This document shows positions 44,992-54,628 of a stretch of 64,000 nucleotides of DNA, one piece after another. Numbering within the stretch: the stretch's first letter is position 1; the number at the start of each line of letters is the position of its first letter. The translations under genes and the position numbers were made by a program. The notes under the pieces were generated by a model. It was given only the letters and a program-made list of their open reading frames with translations, had not been told where the DNA came from and did no database searches. Origin of the DNA: Paenibacillus sanguinis 2301083 = DSM 16941 (GTDB lineage: Bacteria > Bacillota > Bacilli > Paenibacillales > Paenibacillaceae); contig NZ_KB895382.1 in assembly GCF_000374825.1 (NCBI RefSeq), positions 124,001 through 188,000 of the forward strand, written 5' to 3'.

Positions 44992-46836
44992 TTAGGAGAT
45001 TGAAACACGATATTTGCCCAGCCACAGATTGACCTGTGACAGGTAGGCGAACAACTGCGGCCCTGACATGAGCTGGCCGAACCAGGGCAGATTGGAGGAA
45101 GATTCCTTGGAGGCAGCAATTTCGCGGATTTTTTCCGCATTAATCAGCGGCAGAATCGGAGAGGTCGGGTCGTCCAGAATCGCCAGCATTTGATCACGAA
45201 CGGCGGCAAGATAGTTGGGGTTATGTGTTTTGGGGTAAGGGCTCTTCTTGCGGTAGAGCACATCCTCTGGCAGGACACCCTCCAGCGCTTTGCGTAGAAT
45301 ACCTTTCTCGCGATTGCCGGTCATCTTGATGGACCACGGAATATTCCAGACATATTGCACGAGCCGGTGATCACAATAAGGTACCCGGACCTCCAAGCCT
45401 GCAGCCATGCTCATCCGGTCCTTGCGATCCAGCAGCGTTGGCATGAAACGCGTGATGTTCAGGTAAGACATGACACGCATGCGTGCTTCCTCCGGGGTCT
45501 CCCCTTCCAGAGCCGGCGTCTCCCCTACTGCTTCCTGATAGCGGTCCTGGATATATTGCTCCGGCTTGATCCATGCCCGAAGCTCCGGAGATAGCAGGTC
45601 AGCTCGCAGGCCGGTCGCTATCGACCACGGGAAGGTGCCCGAATTCAGCAGTTCCTCACGATGGAACCAGGGATAGCCGCCGAATACCTCATCAGCCGCT
45701 TCTCCGGAGATAGCTACCGTTGCATTCTTCTTGATTTCCCGGCAGAAGAGCAGCAGGGAGGCATCGACGTCGGCCATGCCCGGCAGGTCGCGAGCAATTG
45801 TAGAATCCGGCAGCGCGGATACTAGCTCGGGCGTGTCGAAGCTAATGGCATGATGGGAGGTGTTCAGTTCCTCCACCATGCGCTTAATCCAGGGACCATC
45901 GGCGCCAGGTTGATAGCTGTGCGCATGGAAATGCTTGTCGTTATCCACGTAATCGACGGAATAGGAGTGGACCTGGCCTTGCCCGGTACGCTTATAGTAG
46001 TCAACCGCGAGCGCCGTCAATGCACTGGAATCCAGCCCTCCGGACAACAAGGTACACACCGGCACGTCCGAAATCAATTGCCGATCCATGGTATCCTGCA
46101 GCAACCGGCGAATTGTGGCTGCTGTCTCGGTGACATCATCCGCATGGGGTTCTGCCTCCAGCTTCCAGAAGGCATACTTGCGCAAGCCATTGCGGCTGTA
46201 AATCATCACATGGCCGGGGCGCAGCTCCTTCAGAGCCTTATATACACCATGCCCGGGGGTTCTGGCCGGACCTATGACGAAAATTTCAGCAAGCCCCTCA
46301 GGTCCAACGGCAGGCTCTACTTTGGGATGGCATAAAATCGATTTGGGCTCGGAGCCGAAGATGAGCGTACCGTCTATTTCACTGTAAAACAATGGTTTGA
46401 CTCCCAGCCGGTCCCGGGCAAAAAAGACATGCTGCCGAATGCTGTCCCAAATGGCAAAGGCAAAAATGCCGTTCAACCGGTATACACAATCCGGTCCCCA
46501 CTCGATATACGATTGCAGCAGCACCTCAGTATCGCATTGGGTCCGGAAGACCCGTCCTCTGCGTTGCAATTCTGCCTTCAATTCGAGGGCATTGTAAATC
46601 TCCCCGTTATATACAATGGTAAAAACCGCTTCTTCCTCGTAAGCGACCATCGGCTGAGCTCCATTGGCCGGGTCCATAACGCTAAGACGTTGATGTCCAA
46701 AAGCGCAGGGTCCGGAAATCCAGGTTCCCTGAGCATCCGGCCCTCGTTTTTCCAATTGACGGGTCATATTCAACAATAGATCAGACTGCTGAGTCAAATC
46801 CCGGTTCCATTCAATAAATCCGGTTATTCCGCACAT
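44992..46836 (-). CDS. asnB: Glutamine-dependent asparagine synthetase
   Basis: 614 residues. Class II glutaminase domain starts at the processed Met-Cys (MCGITGF) with Cys2 as nucleophile, plus RGPDAQG and VYNGEIYN; the synthetase domain has the ATP loop LLSGGLDSSALTAL, SYSVDY and ISGEAADEVFGGY. Makes Asn from Asp, Gln and ATP. ATG 46836 has GAGAGGAGAC 7 nt upstream; an upstream ATG (46878) would bury Cys2 and destroy activity. The length equals that of B. subtilis AsnO, but orthology was not tested. Confidence 0.93.
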   Translation of the reverse strand: MCGITGFIEWNRDLTQQSDLLLNMTRQLEKRGPDAQGTWISGPCAFGHQRLSVMDPANGAQPMVAYEEEAVFTIVYNGEIYNALELKAELQRRGRVFRTQCDTEVLLQSYIEWGPDCVYRLNGIFAFAIWDSIRQHVFFARDRLGVKPLFYSEIDGTLIFGSEPKSILCHPKVEPAVGPEGLAEIFVIGPARTPGHGVYKALKELRPGHVMIYSRNGLRKYAFWKLEAEPHADDVTETAATIRRLLQDTMDRQLISDVPVCTLLSGGLDSSALTALAVDYYKRTGQGQVHSYSVDYVDNDKHFHAHSYQPGADGPWIKRMVEELNTSHHAISFDTPELVSALPDSTIARDLPGMADVDASLLLFCREIKKNATVAISGEAADEVFGGYPWFHREELLNSGTFPWSIATGLRADLLSPELRAWIKPEQYIQDRYQEAVGETPALEGETPEEARMRVMSYLNITRFMPTLLDRKDRMSMAAGLEVRVPYCDHRLVQYVWNIPWSIKMTGNREKGILRKALEGVLPEDVLYRKKSPYPKTHNPNYLAAVRDQMLAILDDPTSPILPLINAEKIREIAASKESSSNLPWFGQLMSGPQLFAYLSQVNLWLGKYRVSIS

Positions 46837-46995
46837 GCTGCTGTCTCCTCTCTCTGTCTGTCTTCTCCAATTATCCATATCCAGATGAAAAGTAATAACA
46901 AAATATGCCTAGAGTAAGCATAAAATGTCTGTCCTGCATGGAAAACTATGCAGAATTGCGATGAGCAGGAGGATATAAAGAGGAGGCGTGAGCCA

Positions 46996-47349
46996 ATGTA
47001 CTATATAAAAGAGGCTATTTTCAGACATGTGACTAACCTGGATGGACAGCCCTGTGCCATGGTGCAGGTACTGCCGGGGGAAGCGGGCGGGCCGCAGTTG
47101 TATGTCTATCTTGCCCGATCAGAGTCTGCGGATGACGGCTATGAAATTATTCGGATGATTCGCAGTTACGCCGATGAGGAAATCGACTGGTTCAATAATG
47201 ATATGCATCAAGCAACAGCGATTGTTAGCGAAGAGGAATTCGGGGATCAGGGGTGGCCTTCTCCCGAGCGGCAGCGCAAGGAATTCAAGGCAAGGCTTCT
47301 AGCCTATCCAGAGATTGCAGATCGCCTGAGAAAAGAGCTGCACGTATAA
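46996..47349 (+). CDS. Uncharacterised small acidic protein
   Basis: 117 residues, not recognised. Mixed alpha/beta with charged helical end (SPERQRKEFKARLLAYPEIADRLRKEL) and a conserved-looking DEEIDWFNNDMHQA stretch. No signal, no helix for membrane. ATG 46996 has GAGGAGGCG about 8 nt upstream, so it is likely a true gene. Divergent from asnB. Confidence 0.72.
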   Translation: MYYIKEAIFRHVTNLDGQPCAMVQVLPGEAGGPQLYVYLARSESADDGYEIIRMIRSYADEEIDWFNNDMHQATAIVSEEEFGDQGWPSPERQRKEFKARLLAYPEIADRLRKELHV

Positions 47350-47384
47350 AGCTGAGATCACCGTAATTGGGAAAAAATACTTCT

Positions 47385-47422
47385 ACGCCAAATAAGCCGC
47401 CCAAAGGCGACTTATTTGGCGT
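47385..47422 (-). terminator. Long hairpin ending the lipoprotein gene
   Basis: A 17-bp stem with one mismatch (47385-47401 with 47406-47422), followed on the minus strand by a T-run (complement of AAAAAA at 47372-47377). The stop codon of the minus-strand gene lies within the stem. Confidence 0.75.
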
Positions 47423-49037
47423 GGAAACGAATCTCACCGTCGGCAACAACCACGGCTTCCTTCGACTGTACCACGTTATTCCCGGAGGCCGCTTCCGGGG
47501 TGGCTCCAAGGGGCATGGCGGTGAGGGTATCCCCGGCTTGCTTCGAGCTCACGTTGTAGAGATAGTAAGCTTCATCTCGAATCCTTGATTCCGGGGTTAC
47601 GTCTGGTCTTCCTTGAATTGTATATGATTTAATGACGGCTACATCTTCATCCATCCATCCAGCAATCTCCAAGGCGGCATTTTCCCGATCCGGGGCCGTC
47701 AGGGTTCCCAGGGATTGTCCGTTCTGATCATAGAAATGAAGCTCGCGGGGGGCGATGCACAAGTAATCGATATCGATGTCTAGTATTCGTTCCTGACTGG
47801 CTTCGGATTGCTCCATCCAGGCGATGGTGCCGGCAGGGTTCCACTTGATCTTTTGGGAGGGGACGTAATCTTCTTCCGGCAGCGCTATGGAACGAAGTCT
47901 TCTTCCTCCGCTGGTGTAAAAGGTCAGCTTCCCGCTTTCGTCGTCGTGCACGAACCGTTTGAAGCTCGGCGACAAGAACAGGGATGGCGCGCCGGTTGTC
48001 GAGTGAGGAATGACACGGTATTTTAACAGGTGAACTACATCGTCTCCCGTCTTCAGGTCAAACAACCAGACATTTCCCAAATAGCTCTGCATAAACAATT
48101 TTTGCTCGTCAGCGTTCCAATTGAACTGGTAAATATAGTCGTAATCCTCGGTTAGCGGCCAGAAGTTCTCCCGCAGCCGCTTGATTTCCCCTGTGCGTGT
48201 GTCGTATGCGGAGAGGTGATATTGCCCGGCAGTCTCCGTCAATTTGGGTTCCAGGAATACCAGTTGGTGCTCGCCCAGTGGAAACAGCAGCATATAACTG
48301 TTTATAAACGCGTTGTTCCAGATGTTGTTGGAATCGGTGAGCTTCTCGCTCCACACAACCTCTGCCCGTTCCGTAGAGGGATTTAGAGCAACGATAGCAT
48401 TAATGAAGTTATGCTCTCCGTAAGATAACTGTGTGCTGACATAGGTGTTGCCTTGCAGCTTCAAGGAAGGACCACCTGACAGACTGTATTGATCCTTTCT
48501 CAAGCCTTCGGGCACGGCAAGCAGCTCTCCGTCGGAACCTTGCTCTGTCCGGAAGGTTAATTGCGTTATTTCAGGCTTTGCAAACATAACCTGCTTCAAC
48601 TGCTCGGTAAGCTGCCTTGAAACGGTGTAGCCTGTCCGGGTATCCTGCATATCCATCAGCATGGCCTGCTCGCTGTTATCCCTGAGCCACAAAGTATAGG
48701 TGTATTTCTGGCCATCTGTATCTTCGATATGAAGACGATAATCCTGTTCTCCTATATTCAAGATGCCGGTGATCCGTTCGGCAGTATGGATGGCCTGCAT
48801 AAATACTCCAATCTCATCCTGATCGGTATAGGGCGTATGAGATTCGCTCCCTAAAGACTCAACCGTAAGCGATTTTGCCACAATTAGCGGCTTGGTATTC
48901 TCGTCGATGTTGGTTTCCCGGGTTACAGGGCCTGGAGCAGACGGCTCGTTAGCCTGATCAACAGAGCAGCCAGCCAGCGCGGTCGAAAGGGCAATAGCAA
49001 CGGTAAACACACTCACATTCCATTTTTTCATTTTCAT
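47412..49037 (-). CDS. Lipoprotein with beta-propeller-like body, function unknown
   Basis: 541 residues. Signal ends ALAGC, so lipid-anchored outside the membrane. About 50-200 forms one domain with repeated strands (YRLHIEDTDGQKYTYTLWL), then repeated W/F-rich strand blocks (about 205-480; YIYQFNWNADEQKLFMQSY, KIKWNPAGTIAWM) look like WD40/TolB-type propeller blades. ATG 49037 has AAAGGGGCG upstream. Not recognised; a protein or ligand sensor on the cell surface is a guess only. Confidence 0.75.
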   Translation of the reverse strand: MKMKKWNVSVFTVAIALSTALAGCSVDQANEPSAPGPVTRETNIDENTKPLIVAKSLTVESLGSESHTPYTDQDEIGVFMQAIHTAERITGILNIGEQDYRLHIEDTDGQKYTYTLWLRDNSEQAMLMDMQDTRTGYTVSRQLTEQLKQVMFAKPEITQLTFRTEQGSDGELLAVPEGLRKDQYSLSGGPSLKLQGNTYVSTQLSYGEHNFINAIVALNPSTERAEVVWSEKLTDSNNIWNNAFINSYMLLFPLGEHQLVFLEPKLTETAGQYHLSAYDTRTGEIKRLRENFWPLTEDYDYIYQFNWNADEQKLFMQSYLGNVWLFDLKTGDDVVHLLKYRVIPHSTTGAPSLFLSPSFKRFVHDDESGKLTFYTSGGRRLRSIALPEEDYVPSQKIKWNPAGTIAWMEQSEASQERILDIDIDYLCIAPRELHFYDQNGQSLGTLTAPDRENAALEIAGWMDEDVAVIKSYTIQGRPDVTPESRIRDEAYYLYNVSSKQAGDTLTAMPLGATPEAASGNNVVQSKEAVVVADGEIRFHAK

Positions 49038-49185
49038 GATTAGGTACGCCCCTTTTTTATAGATGTTATGACGTATAAGAAAAGGATAAAGTTGCTAATA
49101 CGGATTCGTCCAGATACATGGATCGAGCAATGCAGGTTCCATTCAGCATTGAGCTTGCTGGGATCAAGATATTCTTGAATGGTGC

Positions 49186-49213
49186 TTGATAAAATGGAGC
49201 TTTGCGGTATAAT
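49186..49213 (+). promoter_or_regulatory. tRNA-Arg promoter
   Basis: TTGATA (49186-49191), 16-bp spacer, TATAAT (49208-49213), 22 nt before the mature tRNA. Confidence 0.75.
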
Positions 49214-49234
49214 ATTACTGTTGTCTCAAAACGT

Positions 49235-49297
<63 letters not shown>

Positions 49298-49308
<11 letters not shown>

Positions 49309-49756
49309 TATAAAAAGAACCGATTCAATATGAATCGGTTCTTTTGGCGTCCTACCGGGATGAGAACCCCTAAGGGGTTCGTCGTAGCGAGCCAGTCGAT
49401 GCCATGGCAGACTGGTGAACGGAGTCTCGCGCCGGAGCGCGAGTACCCCTCCTGGGACGTAAATGATAAAGGCTCCTTTTAAGGAGCCTTTTGCTGTCCC
49501 ACCGGGATGAGAACCCCTAAAGGGGTTCGTCGTAGCGAGCCAGTCGATGCCATGGCAGACTGGTGAACGGAGTCTCGCGCCGGAGCGCGAGTATCCCTCC
49601 TGGGACGTAAATGATAAAGGCTCCTTTAAAGGAGCCTTTTGCTGTCCCAACGGGATGAGAACCCCAAAGGGGTTCGTCGTAGTGAGCCAGTCGATGCCAC
49701 GGCATACTGGTGAATGGAGTCTCGCGCCGGAGCGCGAGTACCCCTCCTGGGACGTA
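49298..49756 (+). repeat. Three tandem ~150-bp repeats that copy the tRNA-Arg 3' end
   Basis: CTCCTGGGACGTA, the tRNA 3' end, occurs at 49298, 49449, 49597 and 49744 (spacing 151, 148, 147). Between copies lie a terminator hairpin (AAAGGCTCCTT type in units 2 and 3), then GTCC(C/T)A-CGGGATGAG, a CCCC..GGGG arm, a long conserved block and GCGCCGGAGCGC. Long ORFs here are on the opposite strand, are repeats of each other and are not genes. 49757-49908 shows no gene. Confidence 0.88.
49313..49345 (+). terminator. tRNA-Arg terminator
   Basis: AAAAGAACCGATTC (49313-49326) pairs perfectly with GAATCGGTTCTTTT (49332-49345), loop AATAT. Confidence 0.9.
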
Positions 49757-49908
49757 TAACAACAGGTTCATTTGAGACGTACTGCAAATTTAATTAACAC
49801 GACAAAAACACACCTCCTAAAAGCTTGTTGGCAATTAGTTAGTGTGTTTGATTTTAAAGTCAGGTTTCAACATAGACACAAAATATAAAAGGCAAAAAAA
49901 CCTTGGAA

Positions 49909-49979
49909 AGCGGGTGAAGGGAATCGAACCCTCGCCTCAAGCTTGGGAAGCTGGCATTCTACCATTGAACTACACCCGC
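49909..49979 (-). tRNA. tRNA-Gly (anticodon CCC)
   Basis: On the minus strand: acceptor GCGGGTG/CACCCGC, discriminator T, D arm GTTC/GAAT, anticodon loop TTCCCAA (anticodon CCC), T loop TTCGATT. The anticodon stem CCAGC/GCTTG has one C-U mismatch at its second pair. 71 nt, no CCA encoded. Confidence 0.92.
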
Positions 49980-50120
49980 AAAAGCTAAGCAAGAGATATT
50001 ATAACTCCAAGTGAACGGAAGTTCAAGCGGTTGCCCAAAATCGGTTGCCCAAAATCGGTTGTCCAAAATTATGTGTTTCCCAAAAATACGACGGCGCATC
50101 CGATTTTTATAAGAAAACGC

Positions 50121-50176
50121 TTGCAGTCATTTTGGAAGTGTGATATAAAAAAAGAGAAATCTAAACGATTAGATTT
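50121..50176 (+). promoter_or_regulatory. Promoter and operator of the second LacI gene
   Basis: TTGCAG (50121-50126), 17-bp spacer, TATAAA (50144-50149), then a perfect palindrome AAATCTAA-ACGA-TTAGATTT (50157-50176) at the expected start site, so the gene is likely autorepressed. Confidence 0.72.
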
Positions 50177-50233
50177 TAATTTGACTTTGATTTATCAGGT
50201 TTCTAGTCAAGACATGGAAGGAGAGGGGCAAGC

Positions 50234-51292
50234 ATGAGCAAGAGCCATCCAAGCATCAAAGATATTGCAGCCAAAGCGAATGTGTCTACGGCTACCGTCT
50301 CCTACGTGCTGAACGGAACACGCAATGTTCGTCCGAAGACCCGTGAACGGGTGTTGGCTGCTATAGCCGAGATGAACTACAAGCCCAACAATATTGCCAA
50401 AAGCCTCAAGCGCAGGCGTACCGATACCATTGGAGTTATCGCCGAGGATGTCACTGTATTCAACACGCCGGAGATTATCGACGGCATCAATGACTACGGA
50501 GATCGTCATGATCTGTACATTCTGCTGACTAACCTCCGGCTGGACAAGCGAATCGGCCGTAATTTCAGCCAGGTGGACAGCTATCGGGGTTATGCAGAGA
50601 ATGCGGTATCAGAGCTGCTTAGCAAGCAGGTCGATGGAATCATTTACATCGGTGTTCATCCCCGCGATTTAACGGGACTGATTGATCCGGAGGGGAAACC
50701 GATCGTCTACACCTATGCCTATACGCAAGAGGATATCTCGATTCAATATGATGACGAGCAGGCCTCCTATGAAGCTATGTCCCATTTTGTTCAGCAAGGT
50801 CATCAGAGAATCGCTGTCATCAGCGGATTGATGGATTCCACCCCTTCTCGGCTGCGGTTGAATGGATACTATCGTGCTGTGACCGAGTTTGAGCTTCCGT
50901 TCGACCCGTCCTTAATCAAAATGGGTGATTGGGAGAAGGCGTCCGGCTACCGGCTTGCCAAGGAACTTCTGGTTATGGAGACGCCGCCTACCGCGATTTT
51001 GGCGATGAATGACGTGATGGCAGTTGGCGTGCTCGAAGCTGCAAAGGAATTAGGCGTTGACATCCCTGGAGATGTTTCGCTGATTGGCTTCGATAACCGT
51101 GAATTCAGCAACTATCTGACTCCGAAAATTACGACAATGGACCTTCCGCTCCATGAAATGGGCTACCTGGCGATGCAAACGCTGCATGAGCGTATGCAGG
51201 GGAAGGGCTCGGAACGTCCGCCAATGCCGGTATGCCGGTTAACTGAACGCGAGTCTGTAGCGCCTCCGCGTCAGCACAAAGAGATGGGGTAA
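50234..51292 (+). CDS. LacI-family regulator of the second sugar operon
   Basis: 352 residues. HTH SIKDIAAKANVSTATVSYVLNG at residues about 7-28, hinge KPNNIAKSLKRR, then sensor domain (VISGLMDSTPSRLRLNGYYRA, ILAMNDVMAVGVLEAAKELG, SLIGFDNREFSNYLTPKITTM). ATG 50234 has GAAGGAGAGG upstream. It comes first and is likely to act on the palindromes before itself and before the transporter genes. Confidence 0.94.
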   Translation: MSKSHPSIKDIAAKANVSTATVSYVLNGTRNVRPKTRERVLAAIAEMNYKPNNIAKSLKRRRTDTIGVIAEDVTVFNTPEIIDGINDYGDRHDLYILLTNLRLDKRIGRNFSQVDSYRGYAENAVSELLSKQVDGIIYIGVHPRDLTGLIDPEGKPIVYTYAYTQEDISIQYDDEQASYEAMSHFVQQGHQRIAVISGLMDSTPSRLRLNGYYRAVTEFELPFDPSLIKMGDWEKASGYRLAKELLVMETPPTAILAMNDVMAVGVLEAAKELGVDIPGDVSLIGFDNREFSNYLTPKITTMDLPLHEMGYLAMQTLHERMQGKGSERPPMPVCRLTERESVAPPRQHKEMG

Positions 51293-51315
51293 CACCTGAA
51301 GTCTCTTTTTGAGCA

Positions 51316-51337
51316 ATAATTTAAACGTTTAGATTTT
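51316..51337 (+). promoter_or_regulatory. Second copy of the LacI operator before the transporter genes
   Basis: The core TAAACGTTTAGATTTT matches the TAAACGATTAGATTTT of the site at 50157 except at one base. It lies between the regulator stop and the binding-protein gene. Confidence 0.6.
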
Positions 51338-51435
51338 GATAATGGTGATTCCTTTCCGGGAGTAACCCCAAATCATCATGGTTCACCCGGCAAGCTCACA
51401 TATAGCACTAACCATACCTTAAAGGAGGGTTCGTA

Positions 51436-52734
51436 TTGAAACAGAGTAAGAAATGGGTGGTTTTTACTTTGATCTCCGTGTTGTGCATCGGATTGTTGAG
51501 CGCTTGTGGCAGTAAAAATGAAAGCGGTATCAAAAGTGGCGGAGATGGAGGCACAGCTTCCGACAAGCCGGAGGAAGTAACGCTGCGCTTCATGACCTGG
51601 GATTCGGGACAGACACTTCAGCCGTATCAGAACGCGATCAATGCGTTTATGGACAAGCATCCTGCAATTAAAGTTAAAGTGGAGTCTGTGCCGGACAATT
51701 ACGATCAGAAGCTGCTTACCTCTCTGGCATCCGAGACGGCCCCTGACGTATTTATGGCGTGGAATTATCCGCTGTATGTTCCGGGTGGTGCTTTGGAGGA
51801 TATGCAAACCTGGGTAGACAAGGATAGCTATGAACTGAACAAGTATTACCCCATTATTATGGACTATATGAAATATGATGGGAAGCTGTGGGGCTTGCCA
51901 ACAACGTACTCTACCCGCGCTATTTATTACAACAAGAAGCTGTTTGACGAGGCGGGGGTGCCGTACCCGCAGGATGGATGGACCTGGGACCAATTTATCG
52001 AGACTGTACAGAAGCTTACCAAGCCGGGGCAATACGGGTTTATTATGACACCCGATGATGTGATGACGATGCAGCCGTATTTCTGGAGTAATGGCGGAGA
52101 TATGGTCAGCGACGACGGTCAAACCATTCAAGGTGTATTGAACAGCGCCGAAAACATTGAAACCATGACATTCCTAAAGCAATTATACGATGCATCCTCC
52201 AAGATTAATTCGGCTGGCAAGTTCAGCACCAACAATGGCCTGGAATCGTTCCAGACCGGGCAAATCGCTATGTTTGATAACGGGATGTGGCCACTCGGCG
52301 ACATGTTGAAAGAGGGCAAGCTTGATATCGGCACTGTTACTCATCCCCTTCCGGAGGGCGGAAGTCTGAAAGGGATTATCCATACATCCGGCTACTCTAT
52401 GCCGAAATCCGGCAAGAACAAGGAAGCAGCCTGGGAGCTGATCAAGTTCATGTCCGGGGAGGAAGGGATCAAGATCATTACAGCGGACAAATTCGCCTTC
52501 TCACCCGTGATTTCCGTAGATGAGGAGAGCGGGTATGCCGCCGATCCTTATCTGAAGGCCTTTGCCAAGGAGTTGGAAGGAACGGACAAACTGGTCGCCA
52601 GCATGCGGCATGAAAGATGGAGTGAAGCCGAGGATTTGATTCGTGCGGCGGTACAAGCGATTTTCTATAGTAATGCCGATATCCAGAAGACATTGGATGA
52701 GGTATCCGAACAGGCGCAGGCCGTCTTAAAGTAA
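51436..52734 (+). CDS. Sugar-binding lipoprotein (CUT1 family 1)
   Basis: 432 residues. Lipoprotein signal ends LLSAC. Family 1 motifs include ETAPDVFMAWNYPLYVPGG, LWGLPTTYSTRAIYYNKKLFDEAG and GTVTHPLPEGG. Binds the imported oligosaccharide outside the membrane. TTG 51436 has AAAGGAGGG upstream. Confidence 0.93.
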   Translation: MKQSKKWVVFTLISVLCIGLLSACGSKNESGIKSGGDGGTASDKPEEVTLRFMTWDSGQTLQPYQNAINAFMDKHPAIKVKVESVPDNYDQKLLTSLASETAPDVFMAWNYPLYVPGGALEDMQTWVDKDSYELNKYYPIIMDYMKYDGKLWGLPTTYSTRAIYYNKKLFDEAGVPYPQDGWTWDQFIETVQKLTKPGQYGFIMTPDDVMTMQPYFWSNGGDMVSDDGQTIQGVLNSAENIETMTFLKQLYDASSKINSAGKFSTNNGLESFQTGQIAMFDNGMWPLGDMLKEGKLDIGTVTHPLPEGGSLKGIIHTSGYSMPKSGKNKEAAWELIKFMSGEEGIKIITADKFAFSPVISVDEESGYAADPYLKAFAKELEGTDKLVASMRHERWSEAEDLIRAAVQAIFYSNADIQKTLDEVSEQAQAVLK

Positions 52735-52800
52735 TAAATGAGGACGAGGGGGCACCTGGCAAGGGCTCCCCATTCTTCATACGACGAGGTGATGGGAGAA

Positions 52801-53757
52801 ATGTTAGCTGAGGCAAAATTGGCAACGACCAACCCGGACTTGGCTGGGCAACGTCGTTCACAGAGAAGGAAGCGGCGGCGTGAGAACTTGGCGGGACTGT
52901 TTTTTATTTCCCCCTGGCTGATTGGCTTTATGCTGCTCATGTTTTTTCCACTGGTCTTCTCCCTGGTGATCAGCTTTACACAGTGGAACATGACGGGAAA
53001 TCCGCAATTCATCGGCATTGAAAATTATATTCATATGTTTACGAGTGACCCGTTCTATTTCAAGGCGATGGGCGTTACGTTCAAATATGTTTTCCTGATG
53101 GTTCCACTGCAAGTGGTGTTCGCTATTGTCATTGCCGTATTGCTGAACCGGGCTACTTATGGCATCAAATTTTTCAGAGCCGTCTTTTATTTGCCGTCCT
53201 TGATTCAGGGCGTGACCTTGGCTTTGATCTTCAGTTGGATGTTAAATGACGATTTTGGCCCGGTCAACTATATGCTCGAATTGGCTGGGTTGCCACGTGT
53301 ACATTGGCTGACTGACCCGAACGTAGCATTGTATGCGCTGGTGTTCATTGCCCTTTGGGGCGTTGGCTCGCCGATGGTGCTGTACTTGTCGGCGTTGCGC
53401 TCGGTTTCCTCCGAGTACTATGAGGCTGCCGATATCGATGGAGCGGGACCCGTGCGCAAGTTTTTCAATATTACGCTGCCGCTGATCACACCGACTATTT
53501 TGTTCAATATATTGACCAGTCTGATTTCGGCTTTCCAGACCATCGTGCTGGCCTTCGTTCTGACGGGCGGCGGACCAGCCAACTCGACCTATTTCTATTC
53601 ATTGCATGTCTATCGCAATGCATTTACTCATTTTAAGATGGGTTATGCCTCCGCGATGGCATGGGTTATGTTCATACTGGTGGTTCTACTGACCGGGCTT
53701 ATTCTGAAGTCATCTAAATACTGGGTTTACTATGAAGCGGACGGAGGTGGTCGATGA
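52801..53757 (+). CDS. CUT1 sugar permease (MalF/UgpA-type)
   Basis: 318 residues, six helices, first at FFISPWLIGFMLLMFFPLVF, EAA loop YYEAADIDGAGPVRKFFNITLPL. ATG 52801 has GAGGTGAT 7 nt upstream; the ATG at 52738 sits three bases after the previous stop without a site. A basic cytosolic stretch (RRSQRRKRRRE) precedes helix 1. Confidence 0.92.
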   Translation: MLAEAKLATTNPDLAGQRRSQRRKRRRENLAGLFFISPWLIGFMLLMFFPLVFSLVISFTQWNMTGNPQFIGIENYIHMFTSDPFYFKAMGVTFKYVFLMVPLQVVFAIVIAVLLNRATYGIKFFRAVFYLPSLIQGVTLALIFSWMLNDDFGPVNYMLELAGLPRVHWLTDPNVALYALVFIALWGVGSPMVLYLSALRSVSSEYYEAADIDGAGPVRKFFNITLPLITPTILFNILTSLISAFQTIVLAFVLTGGGPANSTYFYSLHVYRNAFTHFKMGYASAMAWVMFILVVLLTGLILKSSKYWVYYEADGGGR

Positions 53758-54596
53758 TGCAGACGTCCATAGGGAAAAAGCGGATGCAAACGGTGCTGTT
53801 TCAAATTCTGATCTGGCTGACAGCGGCGGCCTTTCTGTTCCCGATTGCCTGGATGTTGTCTACGGCGCTTAAGCTGCCGGAGGACATTTTTACGGCAAAA
53901 CCGCAGCTTCTGCCGGAATCGTTCCAATGGAGTAACTTCATCAATGCGTGGAATGCCCAGCCGTTTGGCCGGTTTCTTCTCAATACACTTATTGTGGTAG
54001 GCGTGTCTACACCGTTTGCCATGCTGTCGGCCACGATGGTTGCCTTCGGGTTCGCACGGATTAACTTCTGGGGCAGGAACTCCTTGTTTTTGCTGGTCAT
54101 CGGAACCATGGTCATCCCCTGGGATGTGACGGCGATCCCCCTTTATATCGAATACAATAAGCTGGGGTTGATTAATACGCTGTGGCCGATGATTTTGCCG
54201 GGTGCCTTTGGCTCCGCCTTCTTCATCTTCCTGGCAAGGCAATTTATTATGGGCATCCCCAAGGATTTGGATGAGGCAGCGGAGATTGATGGATGCAACC
54301 GATGGCAGATCTATCAAAGTATTATTTTACCTTTGTGTCGGCCGATTGTGGTAGTGATAGGTGTATTTCATTTTGTGTGGTGCTGGAATGAGTTTTTGAC
54401 TCCGCTGATCTTTATTAATGACCAGAGCATGTACACCTTGCCACTCGGCATTAACTTGTTCAAGAATGCCTTCAATATTGAATATGAAAAGCTGATGGCC
54501 ATCTCCTGCCTGTCGGTGCTCTTCCCGGCCACGCTGTTCTATTTTACACAAAACTTGATTCTGGGCGGCATTTCCCTGAGTGGAGTTAAAAAGTAA
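53754..54596 (+). CDS. CUT1 sugar permease (MalG/AraQ-type)
   Basis: 280 residues, six helices, EAA loop LDEAAEIDGCNRWQIYQSIILPL, and the end LILGGISLSGVKK seen in this family. Starts in an ATGA overlap with the upstream permease, with GGAGGTGG before it. No ATPase gene is in this operon. Confidence 0.94.
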   Translation: MMQTSIGKKRMQTVLFQILIWLTAAAFLFPIAWMLSTALKLPEDIFTAKPQLLPESFQWSNFINAWNAQPFGRFLLNTLIVVGVSTPFAMLSATMVAFGFARINFWGRNSLFLLVIGTMVIPWDVTAIPLYIEYNKLGLINTLWPMILPGAFGSAFFIFLARQFIMGIPKDLDEAAEIDGCNRWQIYQSIILPLCRPIVVVIGVFHFVWCWNEFLTPLIFINDQSMYTLPLGINLFKNAFNIEYEKLMAISCLSVLFPATLFYFTQNLILGGISLSGVKK

Positions 54597-54628
54597 ATGA
54601 GCTGACTGACGGAGGATGGAGGAGTCTG

